Origin: Algibacter_G agarivorans
GTDB taxonomy: Bacteria > Bacteroidota > Bacteroidia > Flavobacteriales > Flavobacteriaceae
DNA: 64,000 nucleotides
NCBI RefSeq assembly: GCF_039543245.1
Contig: NZ_BAABJJ010000002.1
Span: 34,587-98,586 of the forward strand
Direction of reading: 5' to 3'
Under the pieces are notes generated by a model, which had not been told where the DNA came from, searched no databases, and saw only the letters and a program-made list of their open reading frames with translations. Every line of letters begins with the position of its first letter. The stretch's first letter is position 1. The translations under genes were made by a program, and so were the position numbers. This document shows, in pieces, positions 48,923-58,179 of this stretch.

Positions 48923-49771
48923 TTAAAAAGTTCTACTTAAGTTAAATCCGAAGTAGATATTTCCATCAGACCAATCTCCAAAACCTTGTCCTAAAAACCC
49001 ATTGGTATTCATGGCTTGAGCGTTTGTAAAATGCATTTGAAACACATGGCCACCGGTTTCTAAATCTAAACCTATAGATAAAGGGTTTTTAAATGGCGAA
49101 TTACTAGCCCTGTTTAAGTGTAAACCATAATCTGCATTAACAGACCAGCGTTTACTAAGTTTATAACGCCCACCAAAACCAAGTGCAAATTGAGAATTAC
49201 TTTGTTCATCAATAACAACATAATTGTCGTGAAAAAAAGTAGGTGCTAATTCTATAGAAAAATTAGTATTTATTTTTCTGGATACAAGAAATTGAACCGT
49301 ATAGCCCAAACGATGTTTAAACTCTAAAAGTGGTAAATTATCTTTTTCTAACGCTGTGTTTATTAGTATGGCGTTATAACCAACTATGGTAAACGGAAAC
49401 CCATTTTCTTGCTGCCTCAATAATCTATATTTAGCTGAGATATCAAAAATTTTCAAAAATGAACTTCTGGAAACACCAATGTTTATGCCTTCGGAAATTC
49501 CATAAACAAAATTTAATCTTGTTACAGCTTCATCTAAACCAAAAAATGTATCGATACCATTTTCTAAACTTCCAAACCTGTGTGATACTATAAACGTAAA
49601 TTCCTTATCAGCAACTAGTTTAGTGGATTCAAAATTCACGATTTTTAAACCTTTAAAAATAGCAGTAGCATATTGTATTCCTGTAGAATCTGTGTCTATT
49701 TCATCCAATAAATCATTTTGCGAATTAATAATAAAAGGGATACATAAGAATATAATTAATAGGTGCTTCAT
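48923..49771 (-). CDS. DUF5777-like outer-membrane beta-barrel protein
   Basis: A 282-residue protein with a signal peptide (LLIIFLCIPFIINSQ) and many alternating amphipathic strands (IVSHRFGSLENGIDTFFGL, TRLNFVYGISEGINIGVSRS, FALGFGGRYKLSKRWSVNAD). It ends with the phenylalanine-terminated strand YFGFNLSRTF, a classic outer-membrane barrel signature. It resembles DUF5777, found next to c-type cytochrome and YceI genes in Flavobacteriia. It is probably an outer-membrane pore or receptor for the adjacent lipoproteins. Confidence 0.83.
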   Translation of the reverse strand: MKHLLIIFLCIPFIINSQNDLLDEIDTDSTGIQYATAIFKGLKIVNFESTKLVADKEFTFIVSHRFGSLENGIDTFFGLDEAVTRLNFVYGISEGINIGVSRSSFLKIFDISAKYRLLRQQENGFPFTIVGYNAILINTALEKDNLPLLEFKHRLGYTVQFLVSRKINTNFSIELAPTFFHDNYVVIDEQSNSQFALGFGGRYKLSKRWSVNADYGLHLNRASNSPFKNPLSIGLDLETGGHVFQMHFTNAQAMNTNGFLGQGFGDWSDGNIYFGFNLSRTF

Positions 49772-49909
49772 ATTATCAATTTAGTTATGGTTAAATAAAT
49801 AAGTTATTGTTTTATAAATAGTTTTGTCTTTGTTTTTCCTAAAGCAGTGACTTTAAGTAAATATTTACCAATATTTTACTTCGAGACATTAATCAAGTCA
49901 TTTTTAAAA

Positions 49910-50287
49910 TTAGTTAGTAATACTACATTGGTCTAATTTAACTTGCTCAAGCAAATCGTCATAGCCTATAACTCGTCCTTTTATTTTTATTTTTGAATCT
50001 AATTTAATAGATTTCTTTATATTTTCTTTAAACTGACAAAAAATGGTTTCATCAAGAGTTAAATCATGATTGTTGATTTCTGAAACCTTTCCAGATATTT
50101 CTATTGTTTTATCAATGTATTTTGATTCAGCCTCTAACATGTTAATAGAGAATTCTGTTGCCATTGAGGTTGAAGTGACTATGAAGTTTGCCTTTTCAGC
50201 TTGTATATCTCTATGGTCTTGGTAGAAATACTTGTAAAGAGTAAATCCTGTAATTAGTAAAAAAAATAAAATAATCCATTTACGCAT
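49910..50287 (-). CDS. OB-fold (tRNA_anti-like) membrane-anchored protein
   Basis: A 125-residue protein with an N-terminal anchor (WIILFFLLITGFTLYKYF) and an OB-fold-like region: IDKTIEISGKVSEINNHDLT, then FCQFKENIKKSIKLDSKIKI and KGRVIGYDDLLEQVKLDQCS. This layout (signal anchor plus OB fold with a terminal cysteine strand) matches the tRNA_anti-like domain of secreted proteins. Despite the name, no RNA binding should be assumed outside the cytoplasm. It heads the minus-strand cluster with the beta-barrel, cytochrome and YceI genes. Confidence 0.75.
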   Translation of the reverse strand: MRKWIILFFLLITGFTLYKYFYQDHRDIQAEKANFIVTSTSMATEFSINMLEAESKYIDKTIEISGKVSEINNHDLTLDETIFCQFKENIKKSIKLDSKIKIKGRVIGYDDLLEQVKLDQCSITN

Positions 50288-50381
50288 TAGCTTATTTATT
50301 TTTGATTTCTTCTGTTTCTTGGTATTTAATAAGTCGGTAAGCTTAGTTTAAAGTCGTAAAAAATCAATAACCTTGCAAATT

Positions 50382-50918
50382 TCACATTATAATTTTTGCG
50401 TTTTGAGTTTTAATTAATTCCAAATGTTCTTCAATTTTAAATTCTGAAGATTTGAAACGAGAAGAACGTGTTTTGGCTTGTTCTTGTCTGGCAATACTTC
50501 TTGCAAAACGTCTAATGCTTTGTTCAGTATCTAAAATTAAACCAGGAACAGGTACATTTTTACCATGTTCATCTTTGGCAACCATCGTGAAATATGAAGA
50601 ATTACAATGCTTCTTTTTGCCTGTTTGAATGTTTTCAGATTCAACGCGAAGACCAACAACCATAGAAGTTCTACCTGTATAGTTAACGGATGCTTTAAGA
50701 GTTACTAGCTCTCCAACTTCAATAGGATTTAAAAAATCAACTTTATTAACAGATGCAGTTACGCAGTAATTTCTGGAATGTTTAGAAGCACATGCAAAAG
50801 CAATTTGGTCCATCAAATTCAAAATATGCCCACCATGGATTTTTCCGCTAAAATTGGAATGTGATGGTAACATGAGTTCGGTTATGAATACTTGTGATTC
50901 TTTGGCGTGTTTAAACAT
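50382..50918 (-). CDS. Acyl-CoA thioesterase (hotdog fold)
   Basis: About 178 residues from ATG 50918; a longer frame from 50960 adds a hydrophobic leader not expected in this cytosolic family. The hotdog signature is clear: MLPSHSNFSGKIHGGHILNL with the conserved GGHILNLMD helix, VDFLNPIEVGELVTL and the C-terminal RRFARSIARQ. These enzymes hydrolyse acyl-CoA thioesters (YciA/BFIT-type). The helix-strand order matches type II hotdog thioesterases. It is followed after a long gap by the rmuC gene upstream on the same strand. Confidence 0.88.
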   Translation of the reverse strand: MFKHAKESQVFITELMLPSHSNFSGKIHGGHILNLMDQIAFACASKHSRNYCVTASVNKVDFLNPIEVGELVTLKASVNYTGRTSMVVGLRVESENIQTGKKKHCNSSYFTMVAKDEHGKNVPVPGLILDTEQSIRRFARSIARQEQAKTRSSRFKSSEFKIEEHLELIKTQNAKIIM

Positions 50919-51109
50919 AAGCAATTGACCTTTAATTGTAATGATTAGTATTAGAACCAAAATAACAATATATATTCCTAAACGTCAAAACAGAATCTTA
51001 TTTTTAATAAGATATAAATGATTTTGGATATAAAAGCGATTTTAATAATTTTTAACGGTTCCGTTATTAAAATTCTAAATTAAGAATTGAATTTAAAGTC
51101 ATAATTAAA

Positions 51110-52429
51110 TTATTCATTTTCTTGAGCTCGTTTTATAATAGCTTCAGGAAGCGATTTTTTAGCTTTAGCTCCCATTTTTTTAAGTTTTTCAACACTAGTA
51201 ATAAGGTTTCCTCTACCTTCGACTAATTTATTCATAGCAGCAGAATAATCGGTTTTCGCAGCATCTATTTTTTTTCCAACACCTGTTAAATCGGACACTA
51301 AGCCTTCAAATTTGTCATACAGTGCTCCAGCTTGTCGTGCAATTTCAATAGCATTTTGCTGTTGTTTTTCATTGTTCCACATACTGTCAATGGTACGTAA
51401 AGTTGCTAGTAATGTAGATGGTGTTACTATAACTATATTCTTTTCAAAAGCTTTATTGTAAATGTAATTATCGTCATTTACAACCACAGCAAAAGCAGGT
51501 TCAATAGGAATGAACATCAAAACAAAATCTGGCGATTCAATATCATATAAATCCTGATAATTTTTTTCCGAAAGTTGGTCTACGTGCTTTTTAACAGAGT
51601 TTATGTGTGCTTTTAAATATTGAGGTTTGTCGTCATCATTAGCATTTACTAACCGTTCATAATCGGTTAAAGATACTTTACTATCTATAATCATTTTTTT
51701 GCTATCAGGAAGATGTAAAACCACATCGGGTAATACACGTGAGCCGTTTTCTAAAGTAAAACTTTGTTGTACAAAATACTCTCTGTCTTTCTCTAAACCA
51801 GATTTTTCTAAAACACGTTCTAAAACCAACTCGCCCCAATTACCTTGCATTTTACTATCACCTTTTAAAGCTCGAGTCAGGTTGGTAGCTTCCTTTGTCA
51901 TTTGTTGGTTGAGGTCTTTTAAACCTAGCAATTGCTCTTTTAAAGCAGAATGCATACTAATACTTTCCTTTTGGGTTAGGTCTACTTTTTCTTCAAAAAC
52001 TTTGATTTTTTCTTGAAGCGGATTTAAAATACTTTTGATGTTTTCTTTATTCTGAAGTGTGAATTTTTCAGATTTTTCATCAAGAATTTTTGTAGCTAAC
52101 AACTCAAAGTCTTTACGCAGTTGTTCTTGGCGCTGTTCTATTTCAGCATCACGTTTTACATTTAGTTGTTGTAGGTTTTCGTATTCCGTATTTTTTCTTG
52201 TTAATTCAGAATTTAATAATTCTTTTTCACGACGAATATCTTCTCGTTCAGTTTCAATTTTACTTAAATTATCTTTTAATTCAGAAATTGTAGAACCCAT
52301 TTGGTTTTGGCGTTCTTCAAGTGTGCTTTGTTCACTTTTACTTTTAAGTTTTGTGAAAATCATGCCTAAATAGCCTCCAATAATAGCGGAAACAAGAATA
52401 GCGAGAATAAGAATAAGGTTGTCGTTCAT
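51110..52429 (-). CDS. rmuC: DNA recombination protein RmuC
   Basis: A 439-residue protein with an N-terminal membrane anchor (LILAILVSAIIGGYLGMIF), a long coiled coil (residues about 28-190) and the RmuC nuclease-like domain: MQGNWGELVLERVLEKSGLE, then SRVLPDVVLHLPDSKKMIID and SKVSLTDYERL, which carry the PD-(D/E)XK-type residues. RmuC limits rearrangements between inverted repeats in E. coli. It is a single gene with its own -7 element 18 bp upstream (52448). Confidence 0.93.
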   Translation of the reverse strand: MNDNLILILAILVSAIIGGYLGMIFTKLKSKSEQSTLEERQNQMGSTISELKDNLSKIETEREDIRREKELLNSELTRKNTEYENLQQLNVKRDAEIEQRQEQLRKDFELLATKILDEKSEKFTLQNKENIKSILNPLQEKIKVFEEKVDLTQKESISMHSALKEQLLGLKDLNQQMTKEATNLTRALKGDSKMQGNWGELVLERVLEKSGLEKDREYFVQQSFTLENGSRVLPDVVLHLPDSKKMIIDSKVSLTDYERLVNANDDDKPQYLKAHINSVKKHVDQLSEKNYQDLYDIESPDFVLMFIPIEPAFAVVVNDDNYIYNKAFEKNIVIVTPSTLLATLRTIDSMWNNEKQQQNAIEIARQAGALYDKFEGLVSDLTGVGKKIDAAKTDYSAAMNKLVEGRGNLITSVEKLKKMGAKAKKSLPEAIIKRAQENE

Positions 52430-52447
52430 TTAGAAAATAAATATAAT

Positions 52448-52455
52448 CAAAGATA
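52448..52455 (-). promoter_or_regulatory. -7 element TATCTTTG for rmuC
   Basis: Minus-strand TATCTTTG fits TAnnTTTG, 18 bp before the ATG at 52429. Confidence 0.5.
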
Positions 52456-52500
52456 ATTTTTTAAGTTGGAAGATTAAAGTATGGTAAAGGAAGAATTTAG

Positions 52501-53133
52501 CTAGTGCTTTAAAATTCTAATATCCTCAATAATTTGTTTGATATCTTCCGTACTTGTACCATCATAAATACCCCGAATTTGCTTTTTCTTATCTATTAAT
52601 ATAAAATTAGGTGTGTGTATGAAGTCTTGGAGTCCGCCATCACCTTGTTCCACAACAGCGAAATAACTTTTTCGAGCTAAATTGTATATGTGTTTTTTGT
52701 TACCTGTGGTAATATTCCATTTTGAATCTATAGCCCCTTTATTGGTGGCATATTCATTTAAAATAGATACGCTGTCAATTTCCGGTGTTACCGATAATGA
52801 TAAAAGCATCACATCATCATCTTTTAAAAATGTATTTTGAATTTCTGCCATATTATTTGTCATCATTGGACAAATAGTTTTACAACTGGTAAAAAAGAAA
52901 TCGGCTATATAAATTTTGTCTTTATAATCGTTTTGTGTGATGGTGTCTCCATTTTGATTTATAAGCTTAAAGTCTGAAACGGTATGATATTCAGTTTTAT
53001 CTCTTAGACTAGGGTCTACTAATTCTGGATTAAAATGAGCAGGATTATAAATAGGTAATGGTTTTTCAAGGGTATTTTTGCATGATAGAAACAAAATAAG
53101 TAACAAGAAAATAAATAGATTGAAAACCTTCAT
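52501..53133 (-). CDS. SCO1/SenC-type copper chaperone lipoprotein (second copy)
   Basis: A 210-residue lipoprotein (LLILFLSC) with a thioredoxin fold. The copper site is complete: C84-x3-C88 in TSCKTICPMM and H173 in FIHTPNFI. The protein is close to the SCO at 23630 in length and layout (DFxLINQNGDTITQNDYKDK.. IYIADFFFTSC), so the genome holds at least two. It is the downstream partner of the TPR gene, which starts only 11 bp earlier on the same strand. SCO proteins mature the CuA site of cytochrome oxidase or act as thiol redox proteins. Confidence 0.92.
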   Translation of the reverse strand: MKVFNLFIFLLLILFLSCKNTLEKPLPIYNPAHFNPELVDPSLRDKTEYHTVSDFKLINQNGDTITQNDYKDKIYIADFFFTSCKTICPMMTNNMAEIQNTFLKDDDVMLLSLSVTPEIDSVSILNEYATNKGAIDSKWNITTGNKKHIYNLARKSYFAVVEQGDGGLQDFIHTPNFILIDKKKQIRGIYDGTSTEDIKQIIEDIRILKH

Positions 53134-53144
53134 TTATAAAGCTT

Positions 53145-54848
53145 TTAAATAGATTGGTTTTGTAACTTAAGGTAAGTTTTTGCTTCCTCCAATTCTAACC
53201 GATCACTATTCGTGTTTTTTGTTAGTTCAATGAGTTGTTTAAAATAGTTGATGGCTTTTTTAGTGTTGCCAGACTTTTTTGAGGCTATTGCTGCACCGTA
53301 AATGCCGTTAAATCTATTTGGGCGTCCAATTAAATCTTCTTCATAGGCGGCTAACGCTTCCTCATGTTTATTTAATTCTAAAAGCATATCGCCAAGTAAT
53401 TCTATAGCGGGTAACACATCGCCAGGAGTAACGGGGTGCTTACTTGTTTTTCGTTCCATTTCAACAGCTTCTTGCATTAATTCAAGGCCATCTTTTAAAT
53501 CATTTTTTCTAAAATTTAACCAAGCTTGAGTAGTTTTAATTTGAATATCTACTAGCTTAATTGGAATGTCTTGTGTTTTGTCATTTTGAGCGATTAACTT
53601 TTGATGCAACTGTTTTAAAATTTCAATTTTTTCTTCAACAGTTTCAAAATCGTTTGTATTTGCTGCGCCCATGGCAATGGCAAAATGATGTATGGCTTCT
53701 TGCCAAGGAAACTGTTCCCAATTTAATTCAACATCTTGCAGTTTTAAATTTGCTGCACGCTCCCAATCTTTGTTTTCAAGAGCCAGTCTTGCAGGTATAG
53801 CCGCTAAAGGATAGGTTGAAGCCATTAACATCTGAGGGTGAAATTTTTTCCGCTCCTTAATTAGATCGTGTTGCAGTTGTGCATTAGCATTATCTCCTTT
53901 TTGAAGATAGGCATACACTAAATAATCGATACCATGCAATTCTTCAAAATAAGAACCAGATAAAGCTGCAGATTCTGCATAGCATCTAGCGCTTTCGGTA
54001 GATTGTAAATTTGAATTTATTGACTCCTGCCATATTCCTAATCTTGTAAAAATATGTGAAGGCATATGTTGGGCATGAGCCGAAGAGGGTGCTATGTTTG
54101 CATAGCGTCTGGCTGTTTTTAAAGCTTTTTGAGCTAAAACGGGGTTGTCATAATTGTGAATAATATAATGTGCAATACCTGGGTGATTTGGATTCTCTAC
54201 GAATAAATCTTCAAGAATTTTACCTGCTTTTTTTTCGTTTATATAATCTTTTCCAACGCGATCTCTAGTAGAAAATAAGGCTAAGGAATAAAAGATAGCC
54301 GCTTCCATATCTTCGGTGTATTTTAGATATATCTGCTCCATCTTAACTTCAAACCTTTTAGCTCGTGTTTTATGATCTATAGTTTCCCAATCTGTATAAA
54401 AAGCATCAATAGCATTTATGTAATCTCTTTGTTTATTGTCCATTGATAATCCTTTGGCTATTTTTAAGACTGAAGATCCTTTGATTAAATCTTCTTTTGA
54501 TGGCGGAAACCAAGCAGCATGATAAATGCTCATTGCAACCCCCCAATAGGCCATGGGGCAATTAGGGTCGGCATCTATAACTTTAACAAATGCTTTTTCA
54601 GATTCATTGTATTGAAAGGAATGTAACAAGGCTACTGCTAAATCGAAGGTTTCTCTAGTCTCATAACTACAAGAGAGCGAAAACTTAAGTTCTCCAAACT
54701 GCCCGTCACCACACAAAAGTAAATCTCCTCTTAAAAAGTTTATGGTAGCTAAAGCGGGGCTAGGTTTTGGTGTTTTATTTTTGCAACTTGAAATATTTAG
54801 GAACATGAAAAGTCCCCCTATGAGTAATAATAATTTTGAAGTATTCAT
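53145..54848 (-). CDS. TPR lipoprotein, operon partner of SCO1
   Basis: A 567-residue protein with a lipoprotein signal (LFMFLNISSC) and many TPR-like helical pairs (LHSFQYNESEKAFVKVIDAD, PNCPMAYWGVAMSIYHAAWF near the N-terminus; HEEALAAYEEDLIGRP and FNGIYGAAIASKKSGNTKKA near the C-terminus). This family is seen next to SCO genes in other Bacteroidota. No enzymatic motif is visible; a metal or haem-maturation scaffold role would be speculative. It ends 11 bp before the SCO gene, so both are cotranscribed. Confidence 0.82.
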   Translation of the reverse strand: MNTSKLLLLIGGLFMFLNISSCKNKTPKPSPALATINFLRGDLLLCGDGQFGELKFSLSCSYETRETFDLAVALLHSFQYNESEKAFVKVIDADPNCPMAYWGVAMSIYHAAWFPPSKEDLIKGSSVLKIAKGLSMDNKQRDYINAIDAFYTDWETIDHKTRAKRFEVKMEQIYLKYTEDMEAAIFYSLALFSTRDRVGKDYINEKKAGKILEDLFVENPNHPGIAHYIIHNYDNPVLAQKALKTARRYANIAPSSAHAQHMPSHIFTRLGIWQESINSNLQSTESARCYAESAALSGSYFEELHGIDYLVYAYLQKGDNANAQLQHDLIKERKKFHPQMLMASTYPLAAIPARLALENKDWERAANLKLQDVELNWEQFPWQEAIHHFAIAMGAANTNDFETVEEKIEILKQLHQKLIAQNDKTQDIPIKLVDIQIKTTQAWLNFRKNDLKDGLELMQEAVEMERKTSKHPVTPGDVLPAIELLGDMLLELNKHEEALAAYEEDLIGRPNRFNGIYGAAIASKKSGNTKKAINYFKQLIELTKNTNSDRLELEEAKTYLKLQNQSI

Positions 54849-54962
54849 TAGAATATGATTTTAATTACATGCAGAAAATCATTAAAAGGGGAGAAAAGTG
54901 CTAAAATGTTGATTTTCAATTATGTGAATATAGTGAAATTTGAGATGAAATACAAAGAGATG

Positions 54963-55757
54963 TTACTCCTTTACTCTAAAACTTCCTGTCTTCACATCAA
55001 AGGCAATTAAATCTTTTGGGAATAAAGTTTCGAAAACACCTTTTTCTATAAGATTACAAGGCTGGTCAGACACAACAGTGTCATTAGTCATAACAACCAT
55101 ATTATCGCAGAGTTGAATGGCTAAATCTATTTCATGTGAAGAAAATAAAATAGTTTTATTCGTTTCTTTTGCTAGTTTTTGAAGTAGTTTTAAAATATAT
55201 GCTTTATGATACATATCCAGATGTGTGGTGGGTTCATCTAGAATAATTAAGTCAGTATCTTGAGCCAATGCACGAGCAATCATGACTTTTTGTAATTGCC
55301 CATCACTTAACTCAAAACATTTTTTATGTTTTAATTCTTCAATATTAGTTTGCTCTACTGCTTTATTGATAATTGTTTTATCCTTTTCAGATAAGTTGCC
55401 AACCCAATTGGTATAAGGTTGTCTCCCCAAAGCCACCAATTCAAAAACCGATAAGTTTTTTGAAGCTATTTGTTCGGTTAAAACCAAACTCATCACTTTT
55501 GCTAAGTCTAAAGGCTTATAGTCTAAAACATTTTTATTGTTCAAATATATAGAACCACTTAAAGGAGCTTGAACTTGAGTTAGTGTTCTTAATAAAGTAG
55601 ATTTTCCAATACCGTTAGCACCGATTAGTCCAATAAGTTCACCTTTTTTTAATTCAATATTGATATTTGAGGCCACACTGGTTTTTGCTTTTTTTGAAGC
55701 ATAACCGATGGATAAATCTTCGGTTTTTAATATGATATGTTGGTTTTTTATAGCCAC
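54963..55757 (-). CDS. btuD: ABC importer ATP-binding protein, probable BtuD
   Basis: A 264-residue ATPase with Walker A GANGIGKST (about residues 43-51), Q-loop, signature in FELSDGQLQKVMIARALA and Walker B LIILDEPTTHLD. The signature is LSDGQ rather than the usual LSGGQ, a variant seen in some FecE/BtuD-like subunits. It belongs to the type II (FecCD/BtuCD) importers. It is the last gene of the minus-strand set: binding lipoprotein (56964), permease (55932) and this one, divergent to a B12-riboswitch-controlled receptor. Vitamin B12 is thus the probable cargo. Repeats of TTCTCTA lie 13 bp upstream of its ATG. Confidence 0.85.
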   Translation of the reverse strand: MAIKNQHIILKTEDLSIGYASKKAKTSVASNINIELKKGELIGLIGANGIGKSTLLRTLTQVQAPLSGSIYLNNKNVLDYKPLDLAKVMSLVLTEQIASKNLSVFELVALGRQPYTNWVGNLSEKDKTIINKAVEQTNIEELKHKKCFELSDGQLQKVMIARALAQDTDLIILDEPTTHLDMYHKAYILKLLQKLAKETNKTILFSSHEIDLAIQLCDNMVVMTNDTVVSDQPCNLIEKGVFETLFPKDLIAFDVKTGSFRVKE

Positions 55758-55770
55758 TTATTCATGAATT

Positions 55771-55816
55771 TTCTCTATTCTCTATTCTCTATTCTCTATT
55801 CTCTATTCTCTATTCT
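55771..55816. repeat. Heptanucleotide tandem repeat (TTCTCTA)x6+
   Basis: Six perfect direct copies of TTCTCTA followed by a degenerate TTCTGTC. They lie 13 bp upstream of the ATPase start codon, where length changes could alter spacing between leader elements. The remainder of the 174-bp gap includes the short palindrome at 55850 and two TCTTCCGT words. Confidence 0.85.
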
Positions 55817-55849
55817 GTCTTCCGTCAATTTTTTAAAAACACCCCTAAA

Positions 55850-55865
55850 GTCCCCTCAAGGGGAC
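55850..55865. repeat. Short palindrome GTCCCCTCAAGGGGAC
   Basis: A 6-bp perfect inverted repeat (GTCCCC / GGGGAC) with a 4-base centre, inside a CCCCTAAAGTCCCC context that recalls a common small flavobacterial repeat. No T run follows. Confidence 0.55.
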
Positions 55866-55931
55866 ACTAATCATTTGTGATTACTCAATACTACAGGTCG
55901 CCTTTTGGTCTTCCGTCTTCCGTTAATTTTT

Positions 55932-56963
55932 TCAAAAAATCATTTTCCGTTTTCTAACTAATAACCAAATAACTACTGGTGCACCTACTAAAGATGTGAT
56001 GGCATTAATAGGTAGCGTGAAATCACTATTTGGTAACTGAGCAATACTATCGCAAATAAGCATGACTATAGCACCAAATATAAAAACTGCTGGTAATAGT
56101 ATTTTATGATTTGAAGTATTAAAAACTTGTCGAGTTATATGAGGAATAGCTAAACCAATAAATGCAATTGGTCCAGTAAAAGCCGTAATGGTTCCCGCTA
56201 ATAAACTTGTTGCTATAATGATTATTAAACGACTTTGTTTAATATTTAATCCTAAACTTTTGGCATAGTTTTCTCCTAAAAGTAAGGTGTTTAAAGGTTT
56301 GATTGATAGAATGCTTATAATGATTCCTAATCCATAAATGAGAAACAAAATGAGTACATCATGCCATGATAAATTCCCAAGACTGCCAAAGCCCCAAAAA
56401 ATATATTGTTGTAGTTGTTCTGCAGAACCAAAATAGGAGAGTACGCTAACAATTGCCGCTGTAATACTAGCAAACATGAGCCCAATAATAAGAATAGCCA
56501 TAGTATCTCGAACTTTTATAGAAACCATTAAAACGGCAAGCAGTACTAAAAAACTTCCTAAGCTTGCTGCTATAACAACGCCCCATTTTGAAATAAAAAG
56601 CGATGCAAAAATACCGCCAAAAACTCCCGAACCTAAAATAACCAAAGCGACTCCCAAACTGGCCCCGGAGCTAATTCCTAATACAAAAGGCCCTGCTAAA
56701 GGATTTCTAAACAGGGTTTGCATAAGTAATCCTGAAATACCTAATCCAGAACCGACTATAATAGCTGTTAAGGATTTAGGTAATCTGTAGTTTTGGATAA
56801 TATGCTGCCATGTTTCTTGTCCCGTTGGGTTTCCGGTTAGGCTATTAAAAATATCTTTTAAGGGAATCGACACAGAACCTAAACTAATATTCATAAAAAA
56901 ACACAGGATTAGAATAATGATTAAAACTATAAATGAAAGTTGATATGTTTTTTTATTTGGCAA
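55932..56963 (-). CDS. btuC: FecCD/BtuC-type ABC permease, probable BtuC
   Basis: A 343-residue integral membrane protein with about nine to ten helices. It shows FecCD markers, including RLPKSLTAIIVGSGLGISGL, LMQTLFRNPLAGPFVLGISS and FIGLAIPHITRQVF, all characteristic of type II importers for B12, haem or siderophores. It begins immediately after the stop of the binding-protein gene (56964) and is separated by 174 bp of repeats from the ATPase gene. The proximity of a cobalamin riboswitch and TonB receptor makes cobalamin the best guess for substrate. Confidence 0.9.
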   Translation of the reverse strand: MPNKKTYQLSFIVLIIILILCFFMNISLGSVSIPLKDIFNSLTGNPTGQETWQHIIQNYRLPKSLTAIIVGSGLGISGLLMQTLFRNPLAGPFVLGISSGASLGVALVILGSGVFGGIFASLFISKWGVVIAASLGSFLVLLAVLMVSIKVRDTMAILIIGLMFASITAAIVSVLSYFGSAEQLQQYIFWGFGSLGNLSWHDVLILFLIYGLGIIISILSIKPLNTLLLGENYAKSLGLNIKQSRLIIIIATSLLAGTITAFTGPIAFIGLAIPHITRQVFNTSNHKILLPAVFIFGAIVMLICDSIAQLPNSDFTLPINAITSLVGAPVVIWLLVRKRKMIF

Positions 56964-58112
56964 TTATTTCAAAGGTTTAAAAAAGTGAGCTTCGTAATTT
57001 TCTAATAATCCTGGGTGACAAATTTTTATAAGGTCTTTTAAAACTAAGTCAGGTCTTGTCATACCTAATTCGTAATATAAAACTCCTCCAGATTCGCCTA
57101 TAGTATTTGTAAAGGTAAACATGTTTTTGTTTTGAAATGCTTTAAACAAGGCATGGTTTTCATTACCATTTTTCAAAGTTTCAAAACTTGAATAGTTAGA
57201 AGGGTTTAGCCAAATATCTGCATCTTTTGCTTTTACAAAAACCGATTCAAAATTCAATTTTAAACTACCAGAGCCTACAGTGTCTTGCCATAAATAATTT
57301 ACGTTAGCATCTTTTAAAAGTTGTGCTTCTGTACTTGTTCCGTTTGGCAAATACCAAATATCATTATGCATGGCGCCACTTAAAACCGTTGGTTTTGTTT
57401 TTGCATTTTGAGCTAATAGCTTCGCTTCTAAATAGTTTTTTTCTATTTGGTTAAAAATTGAATCAGCTTCTTTCTCTTTGTTATACAAGGCGCCAAAGAA
57501 CTTTATCCATTCTGCTTTTGCTAGCGGTGAATTTTCTACCCAATCGCCATTAAAAATCACAGGGATTCCCGATTTTTTAATGGTTTCTAAGGAACGGTTA
57601 TTACCATCAATACCAAAACCTACAACCAAATCAGGGTTTAATTCTAATAATACTTCGGTATTTAAACCATCGTTTTTACCAAGCTCTCTTATGCTTCCTT
57701 GGTTTATTTGTTGTCTTATTTTTTCAGATGAAATAAAATCCGTTCCAGGAAACCCAATTAAAGTTTGTTCAACATTTAATAAATCTAAAGCAGGAATATG
57801 TGTGGTTGAGGTGACTACTATTTTGTTAATGGGTAACTCAATAACATCATCAAATCTTTGTTTTTCTAAACTCCAAAAATTGGCATCGTAATTAGCTTTT
57901 AATAAGGCAAATCGATAATTCTTTTTTGATTGCGGCCAAGGTTTATTTATTTCTAAAATTTTATATGTTTTATAGTCTTTGATAGAAAAACCTTTGGCAT
58001 ATTTTACGTTAAGATTAGTGCCTTCTGAAATTTCCCTTAATTGTTTTTTAGGTTCACTTTTACAATTAAGCAGTAAGCATAAAATATGTAATAGAAGGAA
58101 TTTGTAAATCAT
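56964..58112 (-). CDS. btuF: ABC substrate-binding lipoprotein, probable BtuF
   Basis: About 382 residues from ATG 58112, where a lipoprotein signal begins (FLLLHILCLLLNC). An earlier frame start at 58181 would add residues before the signal and is unlikely. The fold is that of cluster A helical-backbone binding proteins: VVTSTTHIPALDLLNVEQTL, LLELNPDLVVGFG, a two-lobe layout and a C-terminal GVLYYELGMTRPDLVL. It binds the cargo in the periplasm and passes it to the BtuC-like permease that follows with no gap. It is divergent from a riboswitch-controlled B12 receptor, supporting cobalamin or a corrinoid. Confidence 0.88.
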   Translation of the reverse strand: MIYKFLLLHILCLLLNCKSEPKKQLREISEGTNLNVKYAKGFSIKDYKTYKILEINKPWPQSKKNYRFALLKANYDANFWSLEKQRFDDVIELPINKIVVTSTTHIPALDLLNVEQTLIGFPGTDFISSEKIRQQINQGSIRELGKNDGLNTEVLLELNPDLVVGFGIDGNNRSLETIKKSGIPVIFNGDWVENSPLAKAEWIKFFGALYNKEKEADSIFNQIEKNYLEAKLLAQNAKTKPTVLSGAMHNDIWYLPNGTSTEAQLLKDANVNYLWQDTVGSGSLKLNFESVFVKAKDADIWLNPSNYSSFETLKNGNENHALFKAFQNKNMFTFTNTIGESGGVLYYELGMTRPDLVLKDLIKICHPGLLENYEAHFFKPLK

Positions 58113-58179
58113 AAATGCTGTGTGACAATGGTCACTTTTAATTATATTATAGGTGCTTATTTTTAAAAAAAATACAATC

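Noticed and set aside
55771..55816. CRISPR-like array
   Set aside because: It is a simple 7-bp tandem repeat without spacers and without cas genes.
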